Of a stretch of DNA of 42,788 bases, positions 8,225 to 17,680 are shown piece by piece; position 1 is the stretch's first letter, and each line of letters opens with the position of its first letter. Location: contig JANYCJ010000145.1 in NCBI GenBank assembly GCA_025360345.1, positions 1 to 42,788 on the forward strand. The letters run 5' to 3'. The position numbers and the translations under genes were made by a program. This stretch comes from Alphaproteobacteria bacterium. Its GTDB lineage: Bacteria; Pseudomonadota; Alphaproteobacteria; Rickettsiales; SXRF01. The notes under the pieces were generated by a model, which worked only from the letters and a program-made list of their open reading frames with translations, did not search any database and was not told where the DNA came from.

Positions 8225-9231
8225 CGCTTCAGCAGCGCCGCCACCTCTAGCGCCGCATAGGTAAAAATCGCCCGCGCCCCTGCGCGCCGGAACGAAAGCA
8301 GGCTTTCCATCATCGCCGCTTCCGCATTGATCCAGCCCTGCATCCCCGCCGCCTTTATCATCGCATATTCCCCACTCACCTGGTAGGCGAACACAGGAAC
8401 CTGAAACCCGCTCGCCGCCCGGTACACAATGTCGAGATAGCTGATGCCCGGCTTCACCATTACAAAATCCGCCCCCTCGGCAATATCCATGGCAATCTCG
8501 CGCATCGCCTCGTCGCCGTTGGCCGTGTCCATCTGGTAGCTGCGCTTATCCGCCGCCCCGAGGAATTTGGCGGAGTCCACTGCCTCGCGGAACGGCCCGT
8601 AAAAACTCGACGCGTATTTCGCGCTATACGCCAGAATCTGCGTGTTCCCGTGCTCCGCCCCGTCCAGCGCCGCCCGTATCGCGCCAATGCGCCCGTCCAT
8701 CATGTCTGAAGGCGCCACGATATCGCAGCCCGCTTTCGCCAGCACCACCGCCTGCTTGCACAGCACCGCCACCGTCTTGTCGTTGGCCACATGTCCGTGT
8801 TCCACAATCCCGTCATGCCCGTGGTCGGTATAGGGGTCGAGCGCCACATCGGCAATCACGCCCAGCTCGGGCACCTGCTCCTTTAGCGCCCGTATTGCCC
8901 GGCACACTAAGTTGTCCGGGAACAGCGCCTCGTCGGCCAGCGGGCTTTTCAGCTTCTCGTCAACCTTGGGAAACAGCGCAATCGCCTTGATGCCCAGTGC
9001 CGCTGCCTGCTTTGCTTTTTCCACCAGCACATCCACGCTCACCCGCGAAACCCCCGGCATCGCCGCCACCGGCGTTTCCAGCTTCTCACCGTCCTGTATA
9101 AATACCGGCCAGATCAGGTTGGCCGGGCTCAGCACATGCTCCGCCACCAGCTCCCGGCTCCACGCCTGCATTCGTGGCCGCCGCAGCCGGATAGCCGGAA
9201 ATGAACCGGGCAGGGAAGGGGGCACCGCCAT
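8221..9231 (-). CDS. hemB: Delta-aminolevulinic acid dehydratase (porphobilinogen synthase)
   Basis: Condenses two 5-aminolevulinate molecules to porphobilinogen, the second common step of haem synthesis, in the cytoplasm. The two Schiff-base lysines are present: K205 in YSAKYASSFYG and K260 in MVKPGISYLD. The metal loop reads ALDPYTDHGHDG, with aspartates where the Zn-type enzymes have cysteines, so this is the Mg-dependent/plant-like class. The track ORF begins 25 codons upstream, but the ATG at 9231 has AGAGGA in front and gives the normal MAVPPSLP-type start and 336 residues. Its 3' end overlaps the VirB7-like gene tail to tail. Confidence 0.95.
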   Translation of the reverse strand: MAVPPSLPGSFPAIRLRRPRMQAWSRELVAEHVLSPANLIWPVFIQDGEKLETPVAAMPGVSRVSVDVLVEKAKQAAALGIKAIALFPKVDEKLKSPLADEALFPDNLVCRAIRALKEQVPELGVIADVALDPYTDHGHDGIVEHGHVANDKTVAVLCKQAVVLAKAGCDIVAPSDMMDGRIGAIRAALDGAEHGNTQILAYSAKYASSFYGPFREAVDSAKFLGAADKRSYQMDTANGDEAMREIAMDIAEGADFVMVKPGISYLDIVYRAASGFQVPVFAYQVSGEYAMIKAAGMQGWINAEAAMMESLLSFRRAGARAIFTYAALEVAALLKR

Positions 9232-9373
9232 AAAAACATCCTCTGAAGTGTCATGAAATACGCCCGGACTATAAGCAAATCCGCCAATTTCCGCAACCCC
9301 ATCCATTTATTGCTTGCCAGCAGGGCAGGGGCTGCTACTAAAAAGCCAAAGAACCCAACCGAAACAGAAGATT

Positions 9374-10363
9374 ATGAACCGCATCCTTTCCGGCGTCCAG
9401 CCCACCGGCAACCTCCATCTAGGCAACTACCTCGGCGCCATCCGCAACTGGGTGTCCATGCAGGATAGCTATGAGTGCCTGTTCATGCTGGCAGACCTCC
9501 ATGCCATCACCGTGCCGCAGGAGCCCGCCGCGTTGCGCAAATCCGTGCGCGAAACCGCCGCCGCCTACATCGCCTGCGGCGTGAATCCTGAAAAAGCCGC
9601 CATCTTCCCCCAGTCCGCCATCTCCGGCCACGCCGAACTCGCATGGATCCTCAGCTGCCATACCCCCCTGGGGTGGCTTAACCGCATGACCCAGTTCAAG
9701 GAAAAATCCGGCAAGAACAAGGAAAACGCACCCCTCGGCCTCTATTCTTACCCCGTCCTAATGGCCGCCGACATCATCCTTTACAAAGCCACCCACGTTC
9801 CCGTCGGCGAAGACCAGAAGCAGCATCTCGAACTCTGCCGCGATATTGCCGGGGCCTTCAACCGCGCATACAAAACCGAGTTCTTCCCCATCCCAGAGCC
9901 CGTCATCCTTGGCGCCGCCACCCGCATTATGAGTTTGCGCGACGGTACCAAGAAAATGAGCAAATCCGACGAATCCGACTATTCCCGCATCAACCTGACC
10001 GACGACACCGACACCATCGCCCTTAAATTCCGCAAAGCCAAGTCCGACATGGTCGAAGGCCCTATCACCTATGATGAAACCGCCCGCCCCGAAGCCGCCA
10101 ACCTCCTGAATATTTATGCAACCCTGAAGGGCATCACCCGCGAGCAGGCCGTGGCCGAGCAGGACGGCAAAAACTTCTCCGCCTTCAAGCAAAGCCTCAC
10201 CGACCTCGCCGTGGAAAAACTCGCCCCCATCACCGCCAGAATGCGAGAACTTTTGGCCACCCCCGACTATATCGATCAGGTGCTGGCCAAAGGCGTGGCA
10301 AAAGCGGGCGGTACCGCCACCCAAACCATGCGTGAAGTCAAGGATTTAGTGGGCTTCCTTTAA
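9374..10363 (+). CDS. trpS: Tryptophanyl-tRNA synthetase
   Basis: Class I aminoacyl-tRNA synthetase charging tRNA-Trp. Starting at the internal ATG (MNRILSGVQPTGNLHLGNYLG), the HIGH-equivalent HLGN lies at residues 15-18 and the KMSKS loop is exact at 194-198. The resulting 329 residues match the bacterial family length; the 20 extra codons of the track ORF (MPAGQGLLLKSQ...) are not family-like. The tryptophan-binding region PVGEDQKQHLELCRDIA is intact. It is flanked by divergent hemB and downstream phoR; no strong ribosome-binding site is visible. Confidence 0.95.
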   Translation: MNRILSGVQPTGNLHLGNYLGAIRNWVSMQDSYECLFMLADLHAITVPQEPAALRKSVRETAAAYIACGVNPEKAAIFPQSAISGHAELAWILSCHTPLGWLNRMTQFKEKSGKNKENAPLGLYSYPVLMAADIILYKATHVPVGEDQKQHLELCRDIAGAFNRAYKTEFFPIPEPVILGAATRIMSLRDGTKKMSKSDESDYSRINLTDDTDTIALKFRKAKSDMVEGPITYDETARPEAANLLNIYATLKGITREQAVAEQDGKNFSAFKQSLTDLAVEKLAPITARMRELLATPDYIDQVLAKGVAKAGGTATQTMREVKDLVGFL

Positions 10364-10426
10364 GCGTTGCTTAAACCCCCGGGGGCATGGTAAAACACTT
10401 CACCTGCCAACCCGCTAACATCCCCT

Positions 10427-11863
10427 ATGTCATCGAAAACGACCATCCCCACCCTAATCAAGACAATCATGGTGGTCTCCAGCCCTTCGCTGCTGGTGCT
10501 GTCGTTTTTCGCCATCATGGGCGAGCTGAATTTCAGTTATTTCGTCTACGGTTATATTGGCATCATGCTGGTCTCCACCGTTTTCGTCATGCCATTCCTG
10601 TCCAACATCTCCGCGCTAACCTATTATGTGAACGACCTGGCGCTGGATAAGCGCGTCCGCGCTCCTGATTTGAGCTTCCTCTCCAACGTCGCCGAGCTTT
10701 CCGGCGCGCTGGGCCGCCTCCAGCGCAGCTGGGAAAACAAGCGGCAGGAAATGGAAACCGTCATCACCGAGCGTGAAATTCTGGTGGATACCCTCCCCGA
10801 CATCCTCATCATGACCAACGACGACAAAATGATCGTGCGCACCAACCGCGCCGCCCGCAACATCTTCGGCCAGAACCTCGCCCACCGCCACCTGCAGGAC
10901 GTCATCCCCAATGAGCAGTTGATAAATGCCATCTCCGCCGTGATCGAAGACCTCCACGGACAGGAAATCGAGTTCCAGCTCGGCGAGCCTTATGTGAAAG
11001 ATTTTCAGGCCATTATCGAACGCTTCCCCATTCCCTCCGAGGGCGGCATCAGCGTCGTCATCACCCTCACCGACATCACCCAGCAAAAGCGCATCCAGCG
11101 TATGCGCGCCGACTTCGTGGCCAATGCCAGCCATGAAATCCGCACCCCGCTCGCCTCCATCATCGGCTTCATCGAAACCCTGCGCGGCCCCGCCAAGGAC
11201 GACCCCGTCGCCCGCGACGAATTCCTGAAGGTCATGGCCGATCAGGCCGAGCGTATGTCCAAGCTGGTAAACGACCTGCTCTCCCTCTCCAAGATTGAAA
11301 TGAACGCCCACGCCGCCCCCATCGGCAAGGTGGATGTGCTGCGCATCATCCGCGCCGAAAAACAGCATTTCGAATGGGCCTGCAAACAGAAAAACGTCAG
11401 TCTCAAAGTAAAGCTCAACGACACGCTCCCCCCCACCAAGGGCGACGACGAAGAACTCGCCCAAGTCATCCGCAACCTCATCGGAAACGCCGTCAAATAT
11501 ACCAATCCCGATACCGAGGTCGTGCTCACCGCCAAGCTCACCTCCGCCCTGCCGGAAGATCCCGTGTTCCGCAACCTTTCCCGCGCCATCTGCTTCTCTG
11601 TGCAGGACCATGGCGAAGGTATTTCGAAAGAACACATTCCCCGCCTCACCGAGCGGTTCTACCGCGTAGACACGGCCCGCACCCGCAAAGTCGGCGGCAC
11701 CGGCCTCGGCCTCGCCATCGTCAAGCATGTGCTGAACCGCCACCACGGCGTGCTCACCATCGAAAGCGAAATAGGGCAGGGCAGCACCTTCTCCGTTTAC
11801 CTGCCCGTTTATGACGACATCTCCTCTGGCCGCCCCGAAAACAAACCCGAGACCGTGGCATGA
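10427..11863 (+). CDS. phoR: Phosphate-regulon sensor histidine kinase PhoR
   Basis: 478 residues. Two transmembrane helices near the N-terminus (about 14-33 and 41-62) with almost no periplasmic loop fit PhoR, which senses phosphate through the Pst complex rather than directly. A PAS-like region (about 110-220) is followed by the HisKA domain with phospho-acceptor H236 in ASHEIRTPLASIIGF. The HATPase domain follows, with N box NLIGNAVKYTN, G1 DHGEGI and G2 GGTGLGLAIVKH. It overlaps pstC by four bases (ATGA), supporting the phosphate assignment over a generic kinase. No response-regulator gene is adjacent, so its PhoB partner must be elsewhere. Confidence 0.88.
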   Translation: MSSKTTIPTLIKTIMVVSSPSLLVLSFFAIMGELNFSYFVYGYIGIMLVSTVFVMPFLSNISALTYYVNDLALDKRVRAPDLSFLSNVAELSGALGRLQRSWENKRQEMETVITEREILVDTLPDILIMTNDDKMIVRTNRAARNIFGQNLAHRHLQDVIPNEQLINAISAVIEDLHGQEIEFQLGEPYVKDFQAIIERFPIPSEGGISVVITLTDITQQKRIQRMRADFVANASHEIRTPLASIIGFIETLRGPAKDDPVARDEFLKVMADQAERMSKLVNDLLSLSKIEMNAHAAPIGKVDVLRIIRAEKQHFEWACKQKNVSLKVKLNDTLPPTKGDDEELAQVIRNLIGNAVKYTNPDTEVVLTAKLTSALPEDPVFRNLSRAICFSVQDHGEGISKEHIPRLTERFYRVDTARTRKVGGTGLGLAIVKHVLNRHHGVLTIESEIGQGSTFSVYLPVYDDISSGRPENKPETVA

Positions 11864-12813
11864 CCGCCCTTTCCTTAAAAGACCGCCACATCCCCCGCAG
11901 TAAAAAGCTGGTTGAAAATAGCATCCGCACGCTGTTATGGGTGGCCTCCGCCACCTCCATCCTCGTCACCCTCGCCATCGTGTTTTCCGTGCTGTTCGAG
12001 GCGCTGCGCTTCTTCAAGGTCATTCCCCCGATGGATTTTTTCTTCGGCCTGCACTGGAGCCCGCAAATGGCCCTGCGCGCCGACCAGTCCGGCTCCTCCG
12101 GCTCCTTCGGCATGATCCCGCTTTTCGCCGGAACCCTGCTCATTACCGTCATCGCCATGGTAGTGGCCATCCCCATTGGCCTCTTCTCCGCCATCTTCAT
12201 GTCCGAATATGCAACCAAGCGCACCCGCAACATCGCCAAGCCCATGCTGGAAATCCTCGCCGGCATCCCCACGGTCGTATACGGCTATTTCGCCATCATC
12301 CTGATCGCCCCCGCACTCCGCCATTTCGGTGCCCATATCGGCGTGGACATCGCCTCTGAATCCGCCCTTTCCGCGGGCCTCGTCATGGGCATCATGATTA
12401 TTCCTTTCATCTCGTCCTTGACCGATGACATCATCACCGCCGTACCCAACAACCTGCGCGAAGCTTCATACGCACTTGGCGCCACCCAGTCCGAAACCAT
12501 CAAAAAAGTTATCCTCCCCACTGCCATGCCCGGCATCATGGGCGCGGTTCTGCTGGCCGTCTCCCGCGCCATCGGCGAAACCATGATCGTGGTCATGGCC
12601 GCCGGCATGAGCGCGAACCTCACCCTGAACCCGCTGGAGTCCGTTACCACCGTCACCGTACAGATCGTAGCCCTTTTGGTAGGAGATCAGGAATTTGACA
12701 GCCCCAAAACCCTCGCCGCCTTCGCCCTCGGCCTCACACTTTTCTGCGTTACGCTCACGCTCAACATCATCGCGCTTTCCATCGTCAATAAATACCGGGA
12801 AAAATATGACTGA
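11860..12813 (+). CDS. pstC: Phosphate ABC transporter permease PstC
   Basis: 317 residues with six predicted helices and the EAA loop REASYALGATQSETIKKVILP, followed by AMPGIMGAVLLAVSRAIGETM, typical of PstC/PstA permeases. It forms the inner-membrane channel of the high-affinity phosphate importer with PstA. The start overlaps phoR (ATGA) and the end overlaps pstA by eight bases, so kinase and transporter are made together. The characteristic phrase SGSFGMIPLFAGTLLIT is the first periplasmic/membrane transition of this family. Confidence 0.93.
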   Translation: MTALSLKDRHIPRSKKLVENSIRTLLWVASATSILVTLAIVFSVLFEALRFFKVIPPMDFFFGLHWSPQMALRADQSGSSGSFGMIPLFAGTLLITVIAMVVAIPIGLFSAIFMSEYATKRTRNIAKPMLEILAGIPTVVYGYFAIILIAPALRHFGAHIGVDIASESALSAGLVMGIMIIPFISSLTDDIITAVPNNLREASYALGATQSETIKKVILPTAMPGIMGAVLLAVSRAIGETMIVVMAAGMSANLTLNPLESVTTVTVQIVALLVGDQEFDSPKTLAAFALGLTLFCVTLTLNIIALSIVNKYREKYD

Positions 12814-14089
12814 CGCCCGCACCCCAGCGCAGCTCGAAGCCTTTTACCGCAACCGCCGCAAGGCCGAGGCTCGCTTCCGCCTGCTGGGCAAATGCGCCAT
12901 CACCACCGCCATCTGCATTCTGCTCTTTATCCTCACCGCCCTCGGCGCACAGGGCATTCCCGGCTTCCTGCAAACCCAGATCAAAATCCCCGTCACTTTC
13001 GACGCCGAAAAACTCTCCCTCCAGTCCGGCGAAAAGGCCGATGCCGCTCCCGCATCCTCCTTCCAGCGCCTCGCCCAGTCCTCCCTGAAGGCAGAGTTCC
13101 CCGAAGCCGCCGACCATGATGCCCAAAAGCAGCTCCTCGCCCTCCTCAGCGCCAATAACGGCAACATCATCAAGCAGGATGCCGCCGCCAATCCCTCCCT
13201 TCTCGGCACAACCGCCGACGAATGGCTGCTCGCCTCCTCCGTCACCGATCTTTACTTCAAAGATAAAATCCAGCGCGCCACCCCCGAGGCAGACCGCGCC
13301 CTCACCGACCAGCAGCTGAACTGGTTGGACGGCCTCAAAGCCAAAGGCGCCATCCGCACCGGCTTCAACACCAATCTCTTCACGCAAGGGGACTCCCGCA
13401 CCCCCGAGCAGGCGGGTTTCCTCGGCGCCATCATCGGCTCGCTCCTCACCATGGTCGTCTGCCTCTCTGTCGTGTTCCCCATCGGCGTCGCCACCGCCGT
13501 ATATCTTGAAGAATTCGCCCGCAAAAACCGCTGGACCGACCTTATCGAGGTCAACATCAACAACCTTGCTGCCGTCCCCTCCATCGTCTTCGGCCTGCTC
13601 GGCCTCGCCGTCTACATCAATGTCCTCGGCTTCCCCCGCTCCGCTCCCCTCGTCGGCGGCATGACCCTCGCTATGATGATCCTCCCCGTCATCATCATCA
13701 CCACCCGCGTCAGCATCGCCGCCATCCCCCCCTCCATCCGCGATGCCGCCCGCGGCCTCGGCGCGTCCCCTGTGCAGGTCGTCTGGCACCATGTCCTCCC
13801 GCTGGCCATGCCCGGCATCATGACTGGCACCATCCTCGGCATGGCCCGCGCCATCGGCGAAACCGCTCCCCTCATCATGATCGGCATGGTCGCCTTCGTG
13901 GCCGACCTGCCCTCCGGCTTCAAATCCTCCGCCACCGTCATGCCCGTGCAGGTCTATTTGTGGGCCAGCTCGCCGGAGGCCGGCTTCGCGGAAAAAACCG
14001 CCGCTGGCATCCTCATTCTCCTCGTGATATTGCTCGCGCTGAACGCGCTGGCCATTTTCCTTCGCAAACGCTTTGAAGTCCGGTGGTAA
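12806..14089 (+). CDS. pstA: Phosphate ABC transporter permease PstA with N-terminal extension
   Basis: I take the ATG at 12806 ([20 protein letters not shown]), giving 427 residues; the track ORF's longer N-terminus is out-of-frame pstC sequence. After the first helix (about 34-54) a periplasmic insert of roughly 120 residues precedes the permease core. This matches the extended alphaproteobacterial PstA form (DUF3333-type N-terminus). The core has the EAA loop [20 protein letters not shown] and [20 protein letters not shown]. It partners PstC, and the next gene encodes the ATPase. Confidence 0.92.
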   Translation: MTDARTPAQLEAFYRNRRKAEARFRLLGKCAITTAICILLFILTALGAQGIPGFLQTQIKIPVTFDAEKLSLQSGEKADAAPASSFQRLAQSSLKAEFPEAADHDAQKQLLALLSANNGNIIKQDAAANPSLLGTTADEWLLASSVTDLYFKDKIQRATPEADRALTDQQLNWLDGLKAKGAIRTGFNTNLFTQGDSRTPEQAGFLGAIIGSLLTMVVCLSVVFPIGVATAVYLEEFARKNRWTDLIEVNINNLAAVPSIVFGLLGLAVYINVLGFPRSAPLVGGMTLAMMILPVIIITTRVSIAAIPPSIRDAARGLGASPVQVVWHHVLPLAMPGIMTGTILGMARAIGETAPLIMIGMVAFVADLPSGFKSSATVMPVQVYLWASSPEAGFAEKTAAGILILLVILLALNALAIFLRKRFEVRW

Positions 14090-14090
14090 T

Positions 14091-14852
14091 ATGAACGATA
14101 CGAAAATCAACGCCAATGCCATCAACGTCTTCTACGGCGCAAAGCAGGCGCTGTTCGACGTGAACATAGACATCCCCGCAAACTCCGTCACCGCCCTCAT
14201 CGGCCCCTCCGGCTGCGGCAAATCCACCTTCCTGCGCTGCATCAACCGCATGAACGACACCATCGAAGGCGCCCGCGTCGAAGGCGAAATCATGGTGGAC
14301 GGCAAAAACATCAATGCCCGCGAACAGGATGTGGTGCAGCTGCGCAGCTGGATCGGCATGGTCTTCCAGAAGCCCAACCCGTTCCCCAAGTCCATCTATG
14401 ATAACGTGGCCTATGGCCCCCGCATCCACGGCATGGTGCAAACCAAAGCCGAACTGGACGCCCTCGTGGAAAACTCCCTGAAAAAAGCCGGGCTTTTCGA
14501 AGAAGTCAAAGACCGCCTCACCGACCCCGGCACCAGCCTGTCCGGTGGCCAGCAGCAGCGCCTGTGCATCGCCCGCACCATCGCGGTAAACCCTGAAATC
14601 ATCCTCATGGATGAACCTTGCAGCGCCCTCGATCCCATCGCTACCGCCCGCATCGAGGAGCTGATTACCGACCTTAAAGATAATTTCACCATCGTCATCG
14701 TCACCCATTCCATGCAGCAGGCAGCCCGCGTCAGCCAGAAAACCTGTTTCTTCCACATGGGCAAGGTCATCGAAACCGGCCCCACCAAGCAGATTTTCAC
14801 CACCCCTAAACACCAGCAAACGCAGGATTATATCACCGGCCGTTACGGTTGA
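14091..14852 (+). CDS. pstB: Phosphate ABC transporter ATP-binding protein PstB
   Basis: 253 residues from the ATG at 14091, one base after the pstA stop; the track's earlier TTG lies inside pstA. Walker [10 protein letters not shown] is at residues 38-46, the ABC signature is [16 protein letters not shown], and Walker [13 protein letters not shown]. The phrase [10 protein letters not shown] is specific to PstB. It energises phosphate import by PstCA. The operon normally continues with phoU and phoB, but here it stops and no pstS is present in the window. Confidence 0.96.
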   Translation: MNDTKINANAINVFYGAKQALFDVNIDIPANSVTALIGPSGCGKSTFLRCINRMNDTIEGARVEGEIMVDGKNINAREQDVVQLRSWIGMVFQKPNPFPKSIYDNVAYGPRIHGMVQTKAELDALVENSLKKAGLFEEVKDRLTDPGTSLSGGQQQRLCIARTIAVNPEIILMDEPCSALDPIATARIEELITDLKDNFTIVIVTHSMQQAARVSQKTCFFHMGKVIETGPTKQIFTTPKHQQTQDYITGRYG

Positions 14853-14893
14853 TTAACCGGATAGCTCCCATTCTGGCCTGCCTCAAGTATTCC

Positions 14894-14923
14894 TTGTGCC
14901 TATCCTCGCCCATAAGGTATAAT
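14894..14923 (+). promoter_or_regulatory. Probable sigma-70 promoter of the PAS-protein gene
   Basis: A perfect -10 hexamer TATAAT at 14918-14923 is preceded, at 18 bases, by TTGTGC (14894-14899), which keeps the TTG of the -35. It lies about 40 bases before the PAS-gene ATG, in the 111-base gap after pstB. An inverted repeat overlaps its -10 end. Confidence 0.55.
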
Positions 14924-14950
14924 TTTATAGATGCGCTGATCCATAAAATT
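14921..14950 (+). repeat. Inverted repeat overlapping the -10 of the PAS gene
   Basis: AATTTTAT at 14921-14928 pairs with ATAAAATT at 14943-14950, and an inner GAT/ATC adds three pairs after one mismatch. It covers the -10 and the probable transcription start, so it could be an operator or a 5' hairpin. It has no U-tract, so it is not a standard terminator. Confidence 0.45.
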
Positions 14951-14963
14951 TTATATAAATACA

Positions 14964-15431
14964 ATGAGATATACAGAGCAAGCGATGCAGTTTACCTCCC
15001 CCGCCGAACGCCGTATCACCGTGCGTATGTTGTCTTACTGGGAGCGCCTGCGCGGGGATCGCCCCATGCCCGCGGAAGAAAATATCGACCCCGACGACCT
15101 CGACGATCTGTGGGACTGTTGCTTTCTCATCCATGTCAAAGACCTCGATAAGCCCGACTATAACTATACCTACCTGGGAGACGACATCGCCCATATGTTA
15201 AACGAGGGCATATTGGAAGAAGAGGAAGTATACGAAAAGACCACCAAGATCAGCGAACTGACCAAGAATTACCGCAAAGTCGTCGAAACCCGCAAACCCG
15301 TGCTGGAAGAGGGTGAATTCCTCAATATCGCCGGCACCACCGTAAAATTCCGTCAGTGCCTGTTGCCGCTGGGCGAGGGCGATAACGTGGTTGCCATCCT
15401 CGGGGCCGTCCGTTTCAAGCTTTTTAGCTAA
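14964..15431 (+). CDS. PAS-domain protein of unknown role (PAS_5-like)
   Basis: 155 residues. The opening YWERLRGDRPMPAEENIDPDDL followed by a hydrophobic strand and ISELTKNYRKVVETRKPVLEEGEF, then FRQCLLPLGEGDNV, matches the small alphaproteobacterial PAS_5 family. In that family a single PAS fold makes up nearly the whole protein and no output domain is attached. It is probably a sensory or adaptor module; the ligand and partner are unknown. It sits where phoU would be expected but has its own promoter and inverted repeat. The second ATG (14985, MQFTSPAERR) has a slightly better upstream purine run and may be the true start. Confidence 0.7.
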   Translation: MRYTEQAMQFTSPAERRITVRMLSYWERLRGDRPMPAEENIDPDDLDDLWDCCFLIHVKDLDKPDYNYTYLGDDIAHMLNEGILEEEEVYEKTTKISELTKNYRKVVETRKPVLEEGEFLNIAGTTVKFRQCLLPLGEGDNVVAILGAVRFKLFS

Positions 15432-15488
15432 CACAAAGCGTATCTTACCGCTTTCTCGCAATAAGTGAAGATTTCCGCTATTTTGTGG

Positions 15489-15517
15489 TTGACTTGACCC
15501 GCATCCTCCAATAGATT
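15489..15517 (+). promoter_or_regulatory. Probable sigma-70 promoter of rplM-rpsI
   Basis: TTGACT (15489-15494) and TAGATT (15512-15517) are separated by exactly 17 bases, about 45 bases upstream of the L13 start. Position and spacing fit a ribosomal-protein operon promoter. Confidence 0.6.
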
Positions 15518-15563
15518 CCAGCTCCTTTTTATAGAATTTTAATCCGGTGTAGACGTACGTTAT

Positions 15564-16025
15564 ATGCAGACTTATTCCGCAAAACCTTCTGAAGTTACAA
15601 AGAAATGGCTTGTTATCGACGCTGATGGCGTTGTCCTCGGCCGCTTGGCTTCGCAAATCGCAATGCTGCTCCGTGGCAAGCACAAAACCATGTTCACCCC
15701 GCATATTGATACCGGCGACCATGTCGTCATCATCAATGCTGAAAAGGTGAAGCTCACCGGCAAAAAGATGAAAAACAAGCTCTATCACCGCCACACCGGC
15801 TTCCCCGGCGGCGTGAAGACGCAGACCCCTGAATTCATCCTCGGCGGCAAGCACCCCGAGCGCGTGATCGAAAAGGCCGTGGAACGCATGATGCCGAAAG
15901 AAAGCCCGCTGGCCCGCCAGCAGCTCGGCAAGCTCCGCGTATATCCCGGCACAGAACATCCCCACACCGCACAGCAGGCTGAAGTGTTCGACTTCGCCAG
16001 CAAGAATCCTAAGAACAAGAGGTAA
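15564..16025 (+). CDS. rplM: Ribosomal protein L13
   Basis: 153 residues, standard for bacterial L13, an early-assembling 23S rRNA-binding protein of the large subunit. Recognisable segments are [39 protein letters not shown] and [12 protein letters not shown]. It is followed after three bases by rpsI, the nearly universal bacterial pairing. A promoter with correct spacing lies upstream. Confidence 0.98.
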   Translation: MQTYSAKPSEVTKKWLVIDADGVVLGRLASQIAMLLRGKHKTMFTPHIDTGDHVVIINAEKVKLTGKKMKNKLYHRHTGFPGGVKTQTPEFILGGKHPERVIEKAVERMMPKESPLARQQLGKLRVYPGTEHPHTAQQAEVFDFASKNPKNKR

Positions 16026-16028
16026 TCC

Positions 16029-16496
16029 GTGGCTAAAGCAGAAGCAGTGAAAAAAGAAGTCGCCCCTAAGGCAGCCCCGAAGAAAGAAAAAGCCGCCGCA
16101 GCTCCCAAAGAGCTGAAGACCTACGGCACCGGCCGCCGCAAAGACGCAGTGGCCCGCGTATGGGTAAAGCGCGGCAACGGCAAGATCACCGTAAACGGCA
16201 AGAGCTTCGAAACTTATTTCGCCCGCCCTGTGCTGCGCATGATAATCAACCAGCCTTTCGCCGCCATTGAGCGCGTAGGCAATTTCGACATCGAATGCAC
16301 CGTGTGCGGTGGTGGCCTGTCCGGCCAGGCCGGCGCAGTGCGCCTCGGCATCAGCCGCGCGCTCGATGAATACGATACCGTTTTCCACAAGGCCCTCCGC
16401 TCCGGTGGTTTCCTCACCCGCGATAGCCGCGTTGTCGAACGTAAGAAATACGGCCATAAGAAAGCCCGCCGTAGCTTCCAGTTCTCCAAACGCTAA
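16029..16496 (+). CDS. rpsI: Ribosomal protein S9
   Basis: 155 residues from a GTG start three bases after rplM. The first 33 residues or so form an Ala/Lys/Glu-rich extension common in alphaproteobacterial S9. The conserved body follows: [27 protein letters not shown], then [16 protein letters not shown], ending in the [17 protein letters not shown] tail that reaches the P-site tRNA. The operon is closed by a strong terminator directly downstream. Confidence 0.97.
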   Translation: MAKAEAVKKEVAPKAAPKKEKAAAAPKELKTYGTGRRKDAVARVWVKRGNGKITVNGKSFETYFARPVLRMIINQPFAAIERVGNFDIECTVCGGGLSGQAGAVRLGISRALDEYDTVFHKALRSGGFLTRDSRVVERKKYGHKKARRSFQFSKR

Positions 16497-16517
16497 GAGA
16501 CGCCAACACAAAATATC

Positions 16518-16548
16518 AAAAAAGGCGCTCCTCTTGGGCGCCTTTTTT
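16518..16548 (+). terminator. Rho-independent terminator of rplM-rpsI
   Basis: AAAAAAGGCGC pairs with GCGCCTTTTTT across a nine-base loop, ending in six Ts, 21 bases after the rpsI stop. The A-run on the left makes it potentially active on the other strand too, but no minus-strand gene ends here. Confidence 0.93.
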
Positions 16549-16568
16549 GCATTTCAAGGAGCACTATA

Positions 16569-17612
16569 ATGGATAAGAAAATCAATATCGCCATCATCGG
16601 GGCCAGCGGCTACACCGGCGCGGAACTCATCCGCCTCCTGCTCACCCACCCCCACGCAAATATCAAAGCCCTCACCGGCGATTCGCAGGCCGGCAGGGAC
16701 ATGGCCGAGGTCTACCCCCACCTGCGCTTCAAAAAACTCCCCAAGCTCGTCACCCATGCGGAAGTGGATTACAGCGGGATCGACCTCGCCTTCTGCTGCC
16801 TCCCCCACGGCACCACGCAGGAAGTCATCGCAGGCCTGCCCAATCATGTCCGCATTATCGACCTGAGCGCCGATTTCCGCCTCACCGACCCGGAGTCCTA
16901 CGCCCAGTGGTACGGCCATCCCCACAAAGCCGTGGAACTCCAGAAAGAAGCCGTATACGGCCTGTGCGAACTTGCGCGTGACGCCATTGCTTCCGCCCGC
17001 CTCATCGCCAACCCCGGCTGCTATCCCACATCCGCCGCGCTCCCGCTGGCCCCCCTCATGAAGCAGGGCCTCATCGAGCACGAAGGCATCATCATCGACG
17101 CTAAATCCGGCGTCACCGGCGCAGGCCGAAGCCCCCGGCAGGCCAGCCTCTATACCGAAATCAATGACGGCATCAATGCCTACGGCATCGCCAGCCATCG
17201 CCATACCCCCGAAATCGAGCAAACCCTGTCTTTCGCCAGTGGGAAAATCGTAAAACTCACCTTCACCCCGCACCTCATCCCCATGAATCGCGGCATCCTC
17301 TCCACCATCTACGTGAAGCTCGCACAGGGCACCACCGCCGATGACCTCCACGCAGCCCTCAGCAGCACATACAGCGCGGAGACCTTCGTGCATATCCTGC
17401 CCAAAGGCGCAACCCCCAGCACGCATATGATCCGCGGCACCAATGACTGCATGATCGCTGTTTTCCCCGACCGCATCCCCGGCCGCGCTATCCTCGTCTC
17501 CGTCATCGACAACCTCGTCAAGGGCGCATCCGGTCAGGCCATTCAGAACATGAACATCATGTTCGGCCTGCCTGAAACCACCGCATTAAACCTCACTGCC
17601 GTTTTCCCATAA
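16569..17612 (+). CDS. argC: N-acetyl-gamma-glutamyl-phosphate reductase
   Basis: 347 residues. Third step of arginine synthesis: NADPH-dependent reduction of N-acetylglutamyl phosphate to the semialdehyde, in the cytoplasm. The N-terminal NADP fold starts IAIIGASGYTGAELIRLL. The catalytic cysteine is C151 in NPGCYPTSAALPLAPL; the conserved GVTGAGR and HRHTPEIEQ motifs follow. AAGGAG sits at good distance from the ATG. It lies 20 bases beyond the rpsI terminator, so a promoter or read-through in that short gap must serve it. No other arg genes are nearby. Confidence 0.96.
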   Translation: MDKKINIAIIGASGYTGAELIRLLLTHPHANIKALTGDSQAGRDMAEVYPHLRFKKLPKLVTHAEVDYSGIDLAFCCLPHGTTQEVIAGLPNHVRIIDLSADFRLTDPESYAQWYGHPHKAVELQKEAVYGLCELARDAIASARLIANPGCYPTSAALPLAPLMKQGLIEHEGIIIDAKSGVTGAGRSPRQASLYTEINDGINAYGIASHRHTPEIEQTLSFASGKIVKLTFTPHLIPMNRGILSTIYVKLAQGTTADDLHAALSSTYSAETFVHILPKGATPSTHMIRGTNDCMIAVFPDRIPGRAILVSVIDNLVKGASGQAIQNMNIMFGLPETTALNLTAVFP

Positions 17613-17680
17613 AATGGAGTTCGCCATCATCCCCCCATGGCTCACCCGAATACGCCCAGATCCTTGGCCTGCGGCAAGAT

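Noticed and set aside
10376-10385. Palindrome CCCCCGGGGG after trpS
   Set aside because: No loop and no T-run, so it is not a terminator; probably chance in GC-rich sequence.
12785-14125. 446-codon minus-strand ORF opposite pstA, and similar long antisense ORFs (10616-11746, 15198-16511, 29036-30370)
   Set aside because: GC-rich codon use produces long open antisense frames; the sense genes have clear conserved motifs.
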